Shown: in pieces, positions 1 to 11,086 of the stretch
Layout of the letters: the number at the start of each line of letters is the position of its first letter
How positions within the stretch are numbered: position 1 is the first letter of the stretch
Origin: Raffaelea ambrosiae
Taxonomy: Eukaryota; Ascomycota; Sordariomycetes; Ophiostomatales; Ophiostomataceae
Length of the DNA stretch: 64,000 nt
Assembly: GCA_002778195.1 (NCBI GenBank)
Contig: PCDI01000008.1
Location: 1,541,510-1,605,509 of the forward strand
Reading direction: 5' to 3'
Notes under the pieces: generated by a model
The model's database searches: none
What the model was told of the DNA's origin: nothing
The model's input: the letters and a program-made list of their open reading frames with translations, nothing else
Program-made: the position numbers and the translations under genes

Positions 1-62
1 CTGTTCCTCTCTCCTCCCTGTTCCTCTCTCCTCCCTATTCCTCTCTCCTCCCTGTTCCTCCC
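1..62. repeat. 17-nt pyrimidine-rich tandem repeat at window edge
   Basis: A unit of 17 nt (CTGTTCCTCTCTCCTCC) starts at 1, 18 and 35, with one base change in the third copy, and a fourth partial copy begins at 52. The array is cut by the window edge, so its full length is unknown. Confidence 0.85.
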
Positions 63-591
63 TGTAGATCGCGGAACGGCGATTGTTCCGAACAACGTGA
101 TGAAAAATTCCTTGCCGCTGCTTAGGATGCCAGTACTTGCAAGTACACTGTCGTTGTAAGTACTATGTAAGATACGAGTAGTGCTTTTGTGAGATAGCCC
201 CTTTTTTCAACGCCGGGTTCAGCTCCGTCCAGGTACGCACAGCTTTCGCCCCACCCATCACCACGCACGTATCTCGCTCGTAGGTCTCTGCCGGCCTTGG
301 CTAATAGGGCGAGTCCAGACATTCCGAGCATGCGTTACAGATACAGACCACATTACGAGCGTGTTTTTGCTATGTAAGGCATGTACACCATAAGACACTG
401 TTGGAAAGTCGCCTCGGCCTGCTTCCGGCACGATTTGCATCGAAGTCGCGTGTGTGTGTGTTTTTGAGTACGGTGTATGCTGCGGGATTTTACAGCACGT
501 CCGGGCAGGACTGAGTCAACAGTCAGCTCATTGCAAGCGAGGCCAGGCAGAAATCCTGCTGCCTTCCTACTGCTTTGCACAAAGTAGTTAC

Positions 592-607
592 TACTATGTA
601 CATAGTA
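592..607. repeat. 16-bp perfect palindrome
   Basis: TACTATGTACATAGTA is its own reverse complement. It is built from two overlapping copies of the 9-mer that recurs through the gene-poor part of the window. Confidence 0.85.
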
Positions 608-1043
608 TGTATGTCAGTATAGCCAGCGTTTCAGATATCGCTTGTGATTTAGTGCACGAGCTGCGCTGGCACGCAGAACATCTCAGCCCATAAGTGCATA
701 GTAGTTAAGTCGTTGGCACTACCGATGCACTAGCCACCGCATTATTGGCTAGGCGTTTTCCCAAAATATTTTGGGCTCTTCTGCTCCGCGTGCCAATTTC
801 CTCCGCTGGTCACGAGTAGAGCGCCCGCCATTATTGCTTTTTTGCACAAGAAGAAAAGCACGTCAAACGGCTTGACATCTTGTCATGGAATAAAGAGCCC
901 GCTTTTCTTCCATCTATATATAGAGTACAATTACTTGTATCTTTGCTGCCGTCTTGTCTCGGCACAAAAAAAAACGCCTGTCGTGAGGGATGATGCACAC
1001 AATAAGATACCTGTGGTTTTCACGCCAACCCTATGTACGTACA

Positions 1044-1062
1044 TACATAGTAGTACTATGTA
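1044..1062. repeat. Palindromic motif pair
   Basis: TACATAGTA at 1044-1052 is followed after one base by its inverse TACTATGTA at 1054-1062, forming an almost perfect 19-bp inverted repeat. Confidence 0.8.
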
Positions 1063-1309
1063 GTATCCCTATGCACAGGCATGGGCAGGTACAGTGTACT
1101 CATATTGTGTCTGTGCATGCACAGCATACAAACTCGTATGTACTTTGTAGTATCGCGAACAAGTAGTAGCCGGCAGCTTTTTCAGCCGTAGCCCCACCAT
1201 CCTGCGCATATGTTACCATAGTACGAGGCCGCATATGCAAGCGTTCCTTTCATACGTACTCGTGCATAATAGTACGAGGAAACAATTCAAGAGCTTGCCA
1301 TACTTGTAC

Positions 1310-1325
1310 TACATAGTACTATGTA
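1310..1325. repeat. 16-bp perfect palindrome
   Basis: TACATAGTACTATGTA is its own reverse complement. It has the same two half-sites as the palindrome at 592 but in the opposite order. Confidence 0.85.
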
Positions 1326-2594
1326 TGTATGTAATTACTACTAGGCAACGAGTATGTCTTGATTATCCCGGCCCATAGCAGGCCAGATGCTTGTTGTTGT
1401 CAGGAACAGCTGGTACTTTAATGCATACCCTTGCACTTCAAGTACGAAATTGCAGGGGTAGTGCACCCTGTCTTTGCGACATACGAGTAGTACTATGGGT
1501 TTTCTGGCTGCTTTCTATGTACAGTACGAGTACAATAATATTGTATCTTACTATGTACATCTAGTGATATGTAGTTACACCGTGGTCAATGTGTCTAGGG
1601 GGTTGGAAGGGCTGGACGAAATCCCAGTCCAAGTCGCTGATTTGTCTACCCGTACAAGTGCAGAGCTCGTACTCGTACATACATAGTAGAAGCTTGACCC
1701 GGCAGGCACCGCCCACTCGTACATAGTTACCTTGTATTCGCCCCTGCAGGCCGCACGGTCGCAGCGGCCAACCTTGTTTCCCACAACATTTTGTATCAAT
1801 CAAAGGAATCGTGATCTCCCACCTAGTTACATAGTATTTTGTGCATGGCTTTGTACATGACCATATCTCGCTGCCTCGAATTGCGAGTGTTCGGACAGAT
1901 TGCTCTCCACCGCCGTGATGAGTTAATGGATATTATGGACCTCTTATTACTATACCATTGCTTGGCTCAAACTGCACCCCTGGGTTGCGGGTGGTTCCTC
2001 TTGTAGCATCAACGTATCTATTGTGCCGAGCCATAAACTGATTGCAATGTGATCGTGTAGGTGACACAAGCTTGAAAACTGGCCAGCTTGCCCCGCTCAA
2101 AAGCCACATTGTGTTCGTTTGACTATTGTTCCTGTGCCATTGGACTGCCAGTGTGCATATCGTAGGATCCCGTCGACTTTTTTTGTCGACTTCTTTTTTC
2201 GAACAAGGGGCAGGCTACGGGTGCCGGTATCAAAAATCACGAATCACTGGAATCCATAATAACATCAAATACCGATTCTGAGTACGGCACGTCGACTTGT
2301 GCACCATCTCAAACACGTCCAGACCGTGCTAAATTGCATCTCTAAGCCGCCGTTGTCCATTGCTGAGCTTTGCGTCAGGCTGGCGAGGACAGGGCATTTC
2401 GCCGCCTGGCAAGTCTTGTTAAGATCCTCAGCCAGCCGCTCTTTCCTGGTTGACCTCGGACGTGGACTTTTAGCAAACTCTTCCCTCTCGTTAGAGTGCC
2501 AACGATTTGGCTGGCTGCTCTCGGCGAGTCCATAGAAACTGCGCTATCCTGGGTCTTTCGCTAGCTGCCGCATTGCAGCTTGACGTCGTTGAGA

Positions 2595-3996
2595 ATGTCT
2601 GTTGTCAGATCGCATGCAAACTACTATGAGATTCTTGAAGTCGGCCTGTCGGCCGATGGCGGCGAAATATCTGCAAGCTATCGACGGCTGGCACGGCTGA
2701 GGCACCCAGACAAGAATCCCGACAATCCCAACGCTACGGCAGATTTCCAGAAGGTGTGTTTTGAGCCAAGTGTTGTCGTTCGTGCTTTTGCAGCTCTAAT
2801 CTTCTCTGTAGCTCCAAGAGGCATACTCCACTCTCGCAGATTCCCAGAGACGGCTTCAGTATGACCGTCAGAACAGTAAGCCAGCGCCACTGGGCACGAG
2901 AACAAAAGATCCGACAAGTCGCAACAAGCAGGGCCGCTACACGGTCAATACCTTTCATGTCGATCCGTACTGGACTGGCGGCCGAACCGGACATGCTGAA
3001 AATTCGTGGGCGAACGGCTCTCAAACCTCGCAGCAGTCGAGTTCTATGCCAACCAGAGACAATGTGCTAGACAAGCAAATCAGGGAGGCCCGCCAGCAAA
3101 TTTTCCAGGATCAACAGCTCCTCGCAGAGTACAAGCAGAGGCAAACTCAAACCTCGCAAAAGATGGATTCTGTCTGGACCAAAATTGAGCTCATGAATGC
3201 GACCTTGCGACAGACCAAGGCCACACAAAATGAGGCACCAGAGACTGTAAACAGCCGAGACTGGCTTGGCGGTTATTTTGGTCCTACGGAGACGCCAAAG
3301 AAGGGACCTTGCGAGGCGCAAACAAGACTCCTTCACAATATCACAAAAGCCCAGGAAGATCTTAACGCCATGGTCAATCAAGCTAGGTCCACAATGGTCG
3401 AAATGAAAAACATCGAGGCTCGGAAGGTTGAACGGGAAGAGGCCCTTCATAAGCTCTGCTTGGCGTGGAGAGAGAAGGAGTTCAAGTGCGAAAATGCACC
3501 AGGACCCAACAACGGCGATGGGTGGGACGGGTGGTGTGGTTGGGATGATGATACGCAGCCAGATTTCGATGCGGACCAGCCGCAGCCGACACGTTGGTGG
3601 GATCGTGACGAGGATATACAATGGCTGGATCCTGAAGACAGATGGACACCCTACACGTCCGGCTCTGACTTTGGACCGGATGAGAGATGGGAGGCTGCAG
3701 ACGAAGCTGTACCCTCGAAAGAAGGGGGTCTGGGCGATGGAGAAAGCAGCGGTGTGAATGCCCAACGGAATAGTGTGAGAAAGGGCGAGATCCGATCTCC
3801 AGTGTCTGTCACAATGTCTCTGTCAGATGAGCTCGACGCAGAGCTTATCGATTTGGGGCTCGATGGCCTACCCCAAGTCAAAGCAGCACAGAACAGCCGT
3901 ATTCCAACAGTTGAGAAGGACGAGCATGATCATTTGGGCGAACAATGGGGGTTGGATGAGCATATATGGGACCAGAAGGAGTGGCATGAGTGGTAG
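2595..3996 (+). CDS. J-domain (DnaJ/Hsp40) protein with Trp-rich acidic tail
   Basis: Two exons, 2595-2753 and 2812-3996, give 447 aa. The 58-nt intron (GTGTGT...CTGTAG) is phase 0. The N-terminus is a J domain (about residues 9-70) with the HPD triad at 37-39, which in this family stimulates Hsp70 ATPase activity. The rest is not a known client-binding module: a charged, coiled-coil-like region is followed by an acidic tail with about a dozen tryptophans, ending in KEWHEW. Neither a type I zinc finger nor a type II Gly/Phe region is seen, so it is a type III co-chaperone whose partner I cannot name. The start is the first ATG that leaves the J domain whole. The J-domain assignment is firm; the cellular role is open. 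Confidence 0.85.
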
Positions 3997-5724
3997 GTGG
4001 TATCAAAATGCCAACGACGCAAAAATCTGGGAGTCAGGGCGGCAAGGTATAACTATAACCGCACACCCATGCCCTGGACGATTTCCTATGTCGTGATCTG
4101 CAAGTTATCTTCGCAAATGCATTCCGTCCTGTCAGAGTCAGATCATGTGAAACGGCACCGGGGCCACTAATGAAGAAACTATGACACCGCCGCCGCCGCC
4201 ACCGTCGCCGCCGCCTGTTTGTCTTGCTTTCGGTTTTATATCGTCTGCCACTCTCGTTGATAAACCGGGTTGTCAAGAGTTTTCTCCTTCCATGTCTTGC
4301 TTTAGCGCCTGGGGGCTGTCTTCATGGTTCCCTGCAACTCGGTCACAGTGACTGGCTCGTCAAGGGAAGCCAAGTGACCGCAAAAGACCCTTTGCGATTT
4401 TTCATTGTCCAACGTAAATGTCTTGATGAGGGCCACAGTCCTCCAGCGACACTTCCGCCTGTCACGCGATTACCAGAAAGCCGAAGGCAACAGTCCCAAG
4501 AGGAACCGGAGATCAAAAGCCCGAGAAAATAAGCAGTGTATGGACATTGTCAGAAAATAACGCCGACAATGTCAGAGATGGAGGCATGAGCGTCTTCCTT
4601 GGCAAATGGGGATCGACAGACCTCCATACACCTTCCCATGACGTGTTCTCGCACGGACTCATCCACTATCTCTGTGTTACGTTTTTACTCTTTCCAAGCG
4701 AACGGCGCTGGGCAGGGAGTGTTATTCAACGTACTGCTGAGGGGACTTGATGGTGGGACAGGACCGAGCACAGTAGATCAGCATATTTGACTCGGACAAA
4801 CTTACGCCAGTTTGGTGTGCTTATACAGCGTCAGGGTTGCTCTATGCGACGAATCAAACTCCTATGTAATCAACACTCACAACCACGAACAAACCGGATG
4901 GTGTGCGTTGCGATGAGATTTATATGCATATCCCTGACACGGCGGCCTGCTCAATTACTACATAGTATGTACTATGTACCGGCATTGTTTTACAAGTGCA
5001 ACAGATGTTGGAAAACGGAAACACAATCTGGGATGGACAGTGCTCATTTGGCGCACGGCCTTTTTTGGCCGCCCCGCGATCACATTCCAAACGCTCGAGC
5101 AGTTCATTACATATCGAGGCCAGAGCGGAGTCAGATTGTCGTAAGAACCGTCTCCCATTCTATTAAAGGTATTTACAGGTCTTCGGCACTTGAAACTCTG
5201 CTTTGGCATGGTGTTGGCAGTGGCAAACCGTTCCCGCCACCAAGTTCATCTTGGCTGTCTACAACACATCTCTCACAGGCACCCCGCAGCGCATTTTCTC
5301 ACATGCACTTCTACACACTATCGTCGGACAATGCTCCTATTTTGAACTTGCTATTCTTAGTAACTTGGGTTCTTCGAATCTATAATATGATACATATTTG
5401 GCTTGGATCTTCTCGATACACCCAGTTATTTCTATCCCTCACCAGTTCCTCGTTCATATTCATTGCGGACTGGCCTTCGGCTACAGTTAGCGAGAGCAGA
5501 AGCACACCACGCGCCGACTACACAAAGTCCAATGCGTTTGAGTGTTTCTAGGAGCGTCTGGTGTTAGTTGAAGAGGCAACAACAACAGACAGCCATCCCA
5601 CGCCCCAAATTTCGGCAACCTGTTCCACCTGATAAGGCCACAACCACCCGAACCTTGACAACTGGACTTCAGAGCCATCTACTACGACAAGGAGATGAAC
5701 ACTGTTTATGGTTGACTTGAAGAA
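3997..5724. other. Gene-free spacer
   Basis: I see no supported gene. A short CCG-type repeat (CGCCGCCGCCGCC and variants) lies at about 4189-4215. The palindromic motif recurs as TACATAGTA at 4959 and TACTATGTA at 4970, one inverted pair. Longer frames here have no family resemblance and lack sensible composition. Confidence 0.5.
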
Positions 5725-7086
5725 ATGTCTTCCATTGTTGCCGGGCAACACCCCTCTCTGGATGCCGAGACTAGAGTTCCTATCCTGGTTGGCACGGCAG
5801 TGGCATTCAGCATAGCATCATCTGTTGTGGTAGCCTTGCGGTTATACACGCGATACGCCATCGTCCACTCGCCAGGAATTGATGATTATACAATCATTGT
5901 TGCAGATGTGAGCGGTTTCTCATTGTCCGTTCCATTGCGTATATCATTAACGAGACTCTTTGCGACAGGTCCTAGCCATTGGCGTTTCGGCGTCAACAAT
6001 AATACGTAAGTGTGAGGGGGAGGTGTTTTTTTTTTGTCCTTTCTCCTTCTCCTTCTTTTCTTCTATCTTTCTTCTCCCTATCTTTTATTAGTCGGTTAAA
6101 TCTGCGTCTCTAATTCCATATTGTCTTATAGAAGCGAAAAATGGCCTCGGTAGACATTCATGGCTTGTCTCTGGCCAAGAAAATCTTGCTCAGCTCAAAG
6201 TACATTTCTCTTTTCCCCTGGCAAACACGGACTGCCGGAAGTATTCCATTCTGACAGTGAATGTGCTTAGGCCTTACTAGCGGGCGAGGTGCTCTACAAC
6301 ATGTCGCAAATACTTACCAAGATCTCGTTCTTATTGCAGTACCGCCGGATATTTCGGGATGTCTGGACCAGCCGCATCTGCTTCTGGATGATTCTATTCC
6401 TTGTACTTTGGGGCGTCGCACAAGAATTCCTTGTTGGATTTGCTTGTATTCCCGTCTCTCTGTTCGAGCCCAGCCTGTCGAACATGTGCATCTACAGCCT
6501 CATTGTCTGGTACCTCACATCAATTATGAACATTGTTACCGACTTCATCGTCTTTCTTGTGCCAATTCCTGCCGTTTGCAAACTTCGGCTTCCTCTGCGC
6601 CAGAAAGGTCTGGTGATGTCCATCTTCTGTCTCGGATTTTTGTAGGTGTCCCTCCCGCCACAAACTACACTTTGTACAGCAGTTGTGATTAACTAACGTC
6701 ACTCCAGCACATGCATAATATCTATTGTGCGCCTTTTCACTCTCCGAGAAGCTCTCAACACCACAGACGCATCTTGGGACAACTCCCCAACAAGTTGGTG
6801 GACCACAGTCGAGCTGAACTGCGGCATCCTTTGCACGAGCATAGCTACTTTGCGGCCGCTTCTTCGAAGAACTTCTCCAACAAGAAGGAGCAAAGATCAA
6901 CCCAACGAACTAGAAAGTCATCGGCGCCAGTCTGTACTTTCCAAGGGTCGCACCATTAGCGACCAGCCATATCCTTTGCTGCACCTCCAGTCCGGCGAGA
7001 GCCAAGATAGGCTGAAAGAGAATTCAGAAGAGGGACACAGATCAGTGTCGTCATACGATCTTGGAGATGCCTCTCGTCACGTCTGA
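5725..7086 (+). CDS. Fungal rhodopsin-fold 7TM protein (Pth11-like, no CFEM)
   Basis: Five exons (5725-5907, 5969-6005, 6132-6199, 6271-6641, 6708-7086) encode 345 aa, and every junction keeps frame. The N-terminus has a hydrophobic helix and then the LRLYTRY segment typical of the family. Exon 3 supplies the GLGRHSW loop motif, followed by further hydrophobic helices (LTKISFLLQY, FWMILFLVLWG, IVTDFIVFLVPIPAV, and SIFCLGF running into CIISIVRLF). A WWTTVELNCGI stretch leads into the last helix, and the final 90 or so residues form a polar cytosolic tail rich in Ser and Arg. This is the large Pezizomycotina family of plasma-membrane proteins that includes Pth11-like receptors; here there is no extracellular CFEM cysteine domain. 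Ligand and signalling partner are unknown. Family assignment is confident, a receptor role is inference. Confidence 0.85.
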
Positions 7087-7694
7087 AACAGTCAAGCTAG
7101 GCGAAACTTCATCTGGACATCACGGACTTATCAGAAAATTTCGGAGAGATACTGAGGACAATTCCTGTCTTTACCCTGGACTGCCTTCGGTGACTGATCT
7201 GGGTCCCCGGCAATAATTAAAAAAAAAAAAAAANAGGCAACTGCCTTTTCCTTTGGTAAGAACATTATAGCTATAGAAAAAAAAAGCATAAACAAAAATC
7301 CGAGGTAAATATGCAATTTGGGGGGGGGGGGGGGGGGGGGGTAAAGTAAGCCACAAAAGTGTTGAGCAGTGTAAACTGGTATTGATGCTGGTAACATCCC
7401 ATAGTTATTTAAATACTGCCTGTTTCCGTGTATGGTAACTCCTGCAAAATTGTCTCTTACATCCAGATGCTTAATTCTGTCACAAATGATCAGCTTTATT
7501 GTCCCCTTTCCCAGTTTTGTTTCCCCATTCAAAACTCTCTAAACTAAAAAAAAGCAGACTCCCCCCCCCCCCACACCACCATTACCACCAAAAAACCCCT
7601 AACAAAATACAAACAACACCAAGTATTATGCCCGCCTTGTAAACTATGCTTGTTGATCCTTCTCGGTACCTCGTCAAATTTCATGTTGTGTGCT
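7087..7694. other. Homopolymer-bounded, CpG-poor spacer
   Basis: After the 7TM gene's 3' end come an A run (7219-7233), a single N at 7234, a G run of 22 (7320-7341) and a C run of 12 (7561-7572). The sequence between about 7211 and 7620 has only a couple of CpG dinucleotides, unlike the flanks. No gene is supported. Confidence 0.6.
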
Positions 7695-8350
7695 TTATGC
7701 AACAGCAGAAACGCTGGTAGGTACAAACGTGACAGTACCCGATGTGCACTGGTTAAACTTGCTAGAATAGGTTTCGCCCATTTGCCAATCAGGGTTCTGG
7801 TAATCAGACTCTGCGCATGTGGTCGTCAAGTTCACATCGCCAGCATACGTGAATGTGGTCCTGTAAATGGTCAGCCATCGTGACTAGTGGGACACAAAAT
7901 TGGAGAGTCAGGGAATACTGACGGGTAAGTTGGGTCCTCATCGCTGCAGGACCACTTCTGGGAGACTTTGACCTGACCAGATGGAGCGTTGTATGAAAAT
8001 GTTGTCGTGGTAGCCGTCGAGCCAGCATCATCAGGGAGTGTGCAGGAGTAGTCAACAGTGCCGTAGAAGAAGTCCTGGAGCTGAGTCGAGACCGCATGGC
8101 ACAGGACGGGATAAGTCAGGGCCGGGTTGAGAAGCTGGAAGTCGACAATGCCCGAGTCGATCTGGTGAGAGGGAGTGCTGAAGAGCCAGGATGCATTGTA
8201 CTGGAAATTCTGCAGTGTCCACTTGAAGTCCTTGGTAGAGCTGGAGGCGCAGCCCGGGTTGCTGTCACGGGCTTGGGGTGCCTCAGTGGGCCGGCTTGTG
8301 ACGACAGTCGCGAGGGACAGAAGGCTTGACAGGGTGGTTGCGCAGCGCAT
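7695..8350 (-). CDS. Small secreted cysteine-containing protein
   Basis: Two exons on the minus strand, 8350-7923 and 7860-7695, encode 197 aa. The intron is 62 nt (GTCAGT...TTACAG), joining after Pro codon bases CC and restoring CCG. The first ~20 residues (MRCATTLSSLLSLATVVTS) look like a cleavable signal peptide. The mature part has six cysteines, several N-glycosylation sequons (for example NAS and NLT) and a compact Trp/Tyr-rich body (KWTLQNFQYNASWLF), with YQNPDW near the C-terminus. I recognise the general pattern of a fungal secreted family often annotated only as hypothetical or effector-like, but I cannot give a function. An in-frame upstream ATG at 8428 would bury the signal peptide, so I prefer 8350. 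The second exon is short and missed if the first frame is read through. Confidence 0.72.
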
Positions 8351-11086
8351 GTTGACAGCGTGACAGAGAGGAAGAAGAGGTGTCTCGGGGAGGGGGGGGG
8401 GGAGTCTGTCTTCAAAAAGAGTTTTCAAGATGGAGAAAAACTGAACAAGTCTGGTTAGAGAAAGAAGTGCTGGGTGGTAGAGGTCGAGATATGGCTACTG
8501 TATTCTGCAGATAGTTCGTTGAGCCTGACAGAGGGGCTAGGCGACTCTTTTATGCACGAATTCTCACGAAGAGTGGTCTCGTCTTGAAAGAGCCTCTGAA
8601 ACAGGAATAACCCCCCCGTCGACCTCGTAGACAGTTGCTCCTTTGCCTTGGCCCGCATATGCTTCGTTCACTGCCAGAGCAAGGAGCATGGCTTTGGACA
8701 AGAGAATCGTCGTCCTACACCTGCGGAGAGACTGGTGCATGACCGTTTGCCACTGTCTCCACACTTCTCACTGTGTCTGCGGGTTGAGTACTATCCACTG
8801 TAGTACTATGGAAGTACGAACACGGACGGGGAGGGTCATGTCGGTGGGAGGCACTGCTCACTGATCGGCGGCGGCTTGGCACCTGACAAGAGTTCTGTCC
8901 TACGCCACTGGAGCGCCGGCCAAGAACTCGTATTGCCCGCCTTGTCCAACATTTAGGCCTGTTCGGGGCTGCGCAAACATGTTCTGGAATCTTGACCTGG
9001 ACCCCCCCTGCACGTCCTTTCAGCGCTGCACCCCCAACCTCCCACAGTGGCTTTTTTTAGACTGTAGACAGAAGCTCTCTGTCTACGAGTATGCACGTAG
9101 CTGTGTTTCTTTTCTTGCAGGCTAGCAAACACGGGTAGATACAGACCTACCTTGGTTGCATTCCCCCGCTCGGCGGATTTTGGTAAGGTTGAAGCTTATC
9201 GTACACGGTAACTAATTGTCGTACATAGTACTACATAACAGAACCTTACTTGCGCTGTTGATGCTGCTTATTACCACTGGTTCTGCATGTCGGCCTCACC
9301 GGCAGAGTTTTTGGGGTGGACTTTTTTCCCTCACTCCTTCTTCTGCCCATGCAACGCCTGCTGGGGCAACTATGTTTCCGCCGACAATTGCCAGGGACAG
9401 CCTGATTCTGCACATATCCCAACCACCGCAAAGCTCACAGGTGAGGAAAGTTGGGCTGTAAGATGCGGGTCCTGAACCCAACACTGCCACGTGAGGAAAG
9501 CACGGGAGAAATCATCTGTTTCCAGAAACACCCCGAGGCCCATCTCGTATTCTCGGCATGCTGGCGTAACCGACTGGAAACTGGAAAGTAGCGGAGCCTC
9601 CTGGTCTGCAGACCACAAACACCAAAGAGGACAATACAGGCCAGGGAACAGGAGCACTTCCCCATGCAGCCGCCATCGGCGTAGCTATCAGAACCTGCTT
9701 TTTCCCTATTGATTGCTGCTTGCCCAATGCCGAGTTCCACTAGGGCCTGGACTGCAGCGTTATGCAGAAGCTGCTCTTACTCAAGCTGTGCTGTGAGTAG
9801 CTAGATTTCCATCCCCTTTTCGTACAATGCCTGTCAAGAGGCTCAGCCTGTCTATTTTTACTAACAAGGTACGGTGCATATTCCGTCCAGGTCGCAAGAG
9901 GGCCCTCCCTTTCTCGCTCTGCCAAATACTACTCATTGCCCGGCCCGATTTTTCGTATTGTGTCAACTCAGCTCACCCAGTAACCCCCATTGCACATGGA
10001 ATAATCATTCAACCCTAGCGGGGCACAAAGGCAGAAACCTGAATAACGCCTTCTACTCCTAGTTCGCTGCGGCGGGGCACTGTGCTGTAAACGAGCAGCC
10101 GCTCCGTATGGTGTGGGAGGATCCTACAGGCCTTGCATTAGACTGCAGCCATAGACGTGCAGAACTCCCCATCATATAGAGAGGCAAGTCAAGGAAAGAA
10201 AGATATATAGTAGGAGTAGAAGATAGAAATAGAAATAAGAAAGGGTACCAGAAGAATAGGCCGACATAGAAGGAGGGGGATATATGATGATAGAAAGGTA
10301 CGACTATCTTGAATCGGGATGGCGACTGATGCCATGGCGACTGCGACGAAATCAAGAATAAGCAAACGAAAAGCTGCTGGAACCCGAGAATACATTTTAC
10401 ACACTTTCTTTTCTTGATTTTTTTTGTTCTTTCTTCAACCTGCTCGCTGCTCCTGCCTTCTGTGTCCGGAAGTGGCGAGCTCGTCCCCTCATAGACAAGC
10501 AACGTCCACGCCGGCCAAGTCAATTACGGTCGAATGTAGCCAACTGGAGGCGGTCACGTTTCGGATTAATGGCGAGGAAAAGAAATGCGTCGCTGCTGAG
10601 ATGGCAATGGGGCCCTGGAGGGGGTTCGATCCTCAAGTTCTCATGTGACTGGGTAAGATTAGCCGAAAAGAAGTTTCACTTTTGGCAAATGTCTTCTGGG
10701 CGTCCAATAATACAGAAACTCGGATGACAGCATGTTAATTATTATGTCCACCTTTGTTTTCCAGTTTCCTGCTAATTCTTCCAGACGTTCTGAAAGGAAA
10801 CCGTTGCTCTGTCAAGCAAACGTAGTCGCAACGCAGGTATAGTTCAGTGCAGGCCGACGCTCTACAACCTCAAGTCCTGGCTGGCCGACCGTGGACTAAC
10901 ACAAGGCGACTTCGTGTCGGCGGTACTCCGGTAGTGCTATTCCAGAAACGGCAAAATGCAAAAGGACCGCAGTGCTATCATTAGCAATCTGATACTGGCC
11001 TGTCATAGGCACGAGTCTTTTCTTTGGCTGCTCGCCTTCTGCTGCCGGTCACGAACACTGACTCCGAGCAACCGTTTTCAGGCGTG
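8351..11086. other. Long gene-free spacer upstream of multicopper oxidase remnant
   Basis: No supported gene. The segment contains TACATAGTA at 9222 and a related TAGTACTATGG at about 8803-8813. The part just upstream of 11,087 should have encoded the first cupredoxin domain of the multicopper oxidase, but I could not find any convincing trace of it. Confidence 0.45.

Larger units (their letters stand above)
63..2594. other. Long gene-free spacer with palindromic motifs
   Basis: No reading frame here has a recognisable product or plausible gene structure. The stretch is notable for ten perfect copies of the 9-mer TACATAGTA or its complement TACTATGTA, at 161, 592, 599, 1044, 1054, 1310, 1317, 1549, 1680 and 1828, several paired into longer perfect or near-perfect palindromes. 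The last few hundred bases are presumably the promoter of the J-domain gene. Confidence 0.6.

Noticed and set aside
3067..3765. A 232-codon antisense frame opposite the J-domain gene
   Set aside because: It is the complement of coding DNA with strong codon bias, so a shadow frame.
4787..5551. A 254-codon open frame on the plus strand
   Set aside because: It has no ATG-led family-like start, strange composition and palindromic repeat inside. It looks like a chance frame in non-coding DNA.
10060..10523. A 154-codon minus-strand frame
   Set aside because: It is pyrimidine-driven, low-complexity and has no homology-like features.
10620..10634. A GGTTCGATCC box that resembles a tRNA B-box
   Set aside because: No matching A-box or cloverleaf could be built around it.
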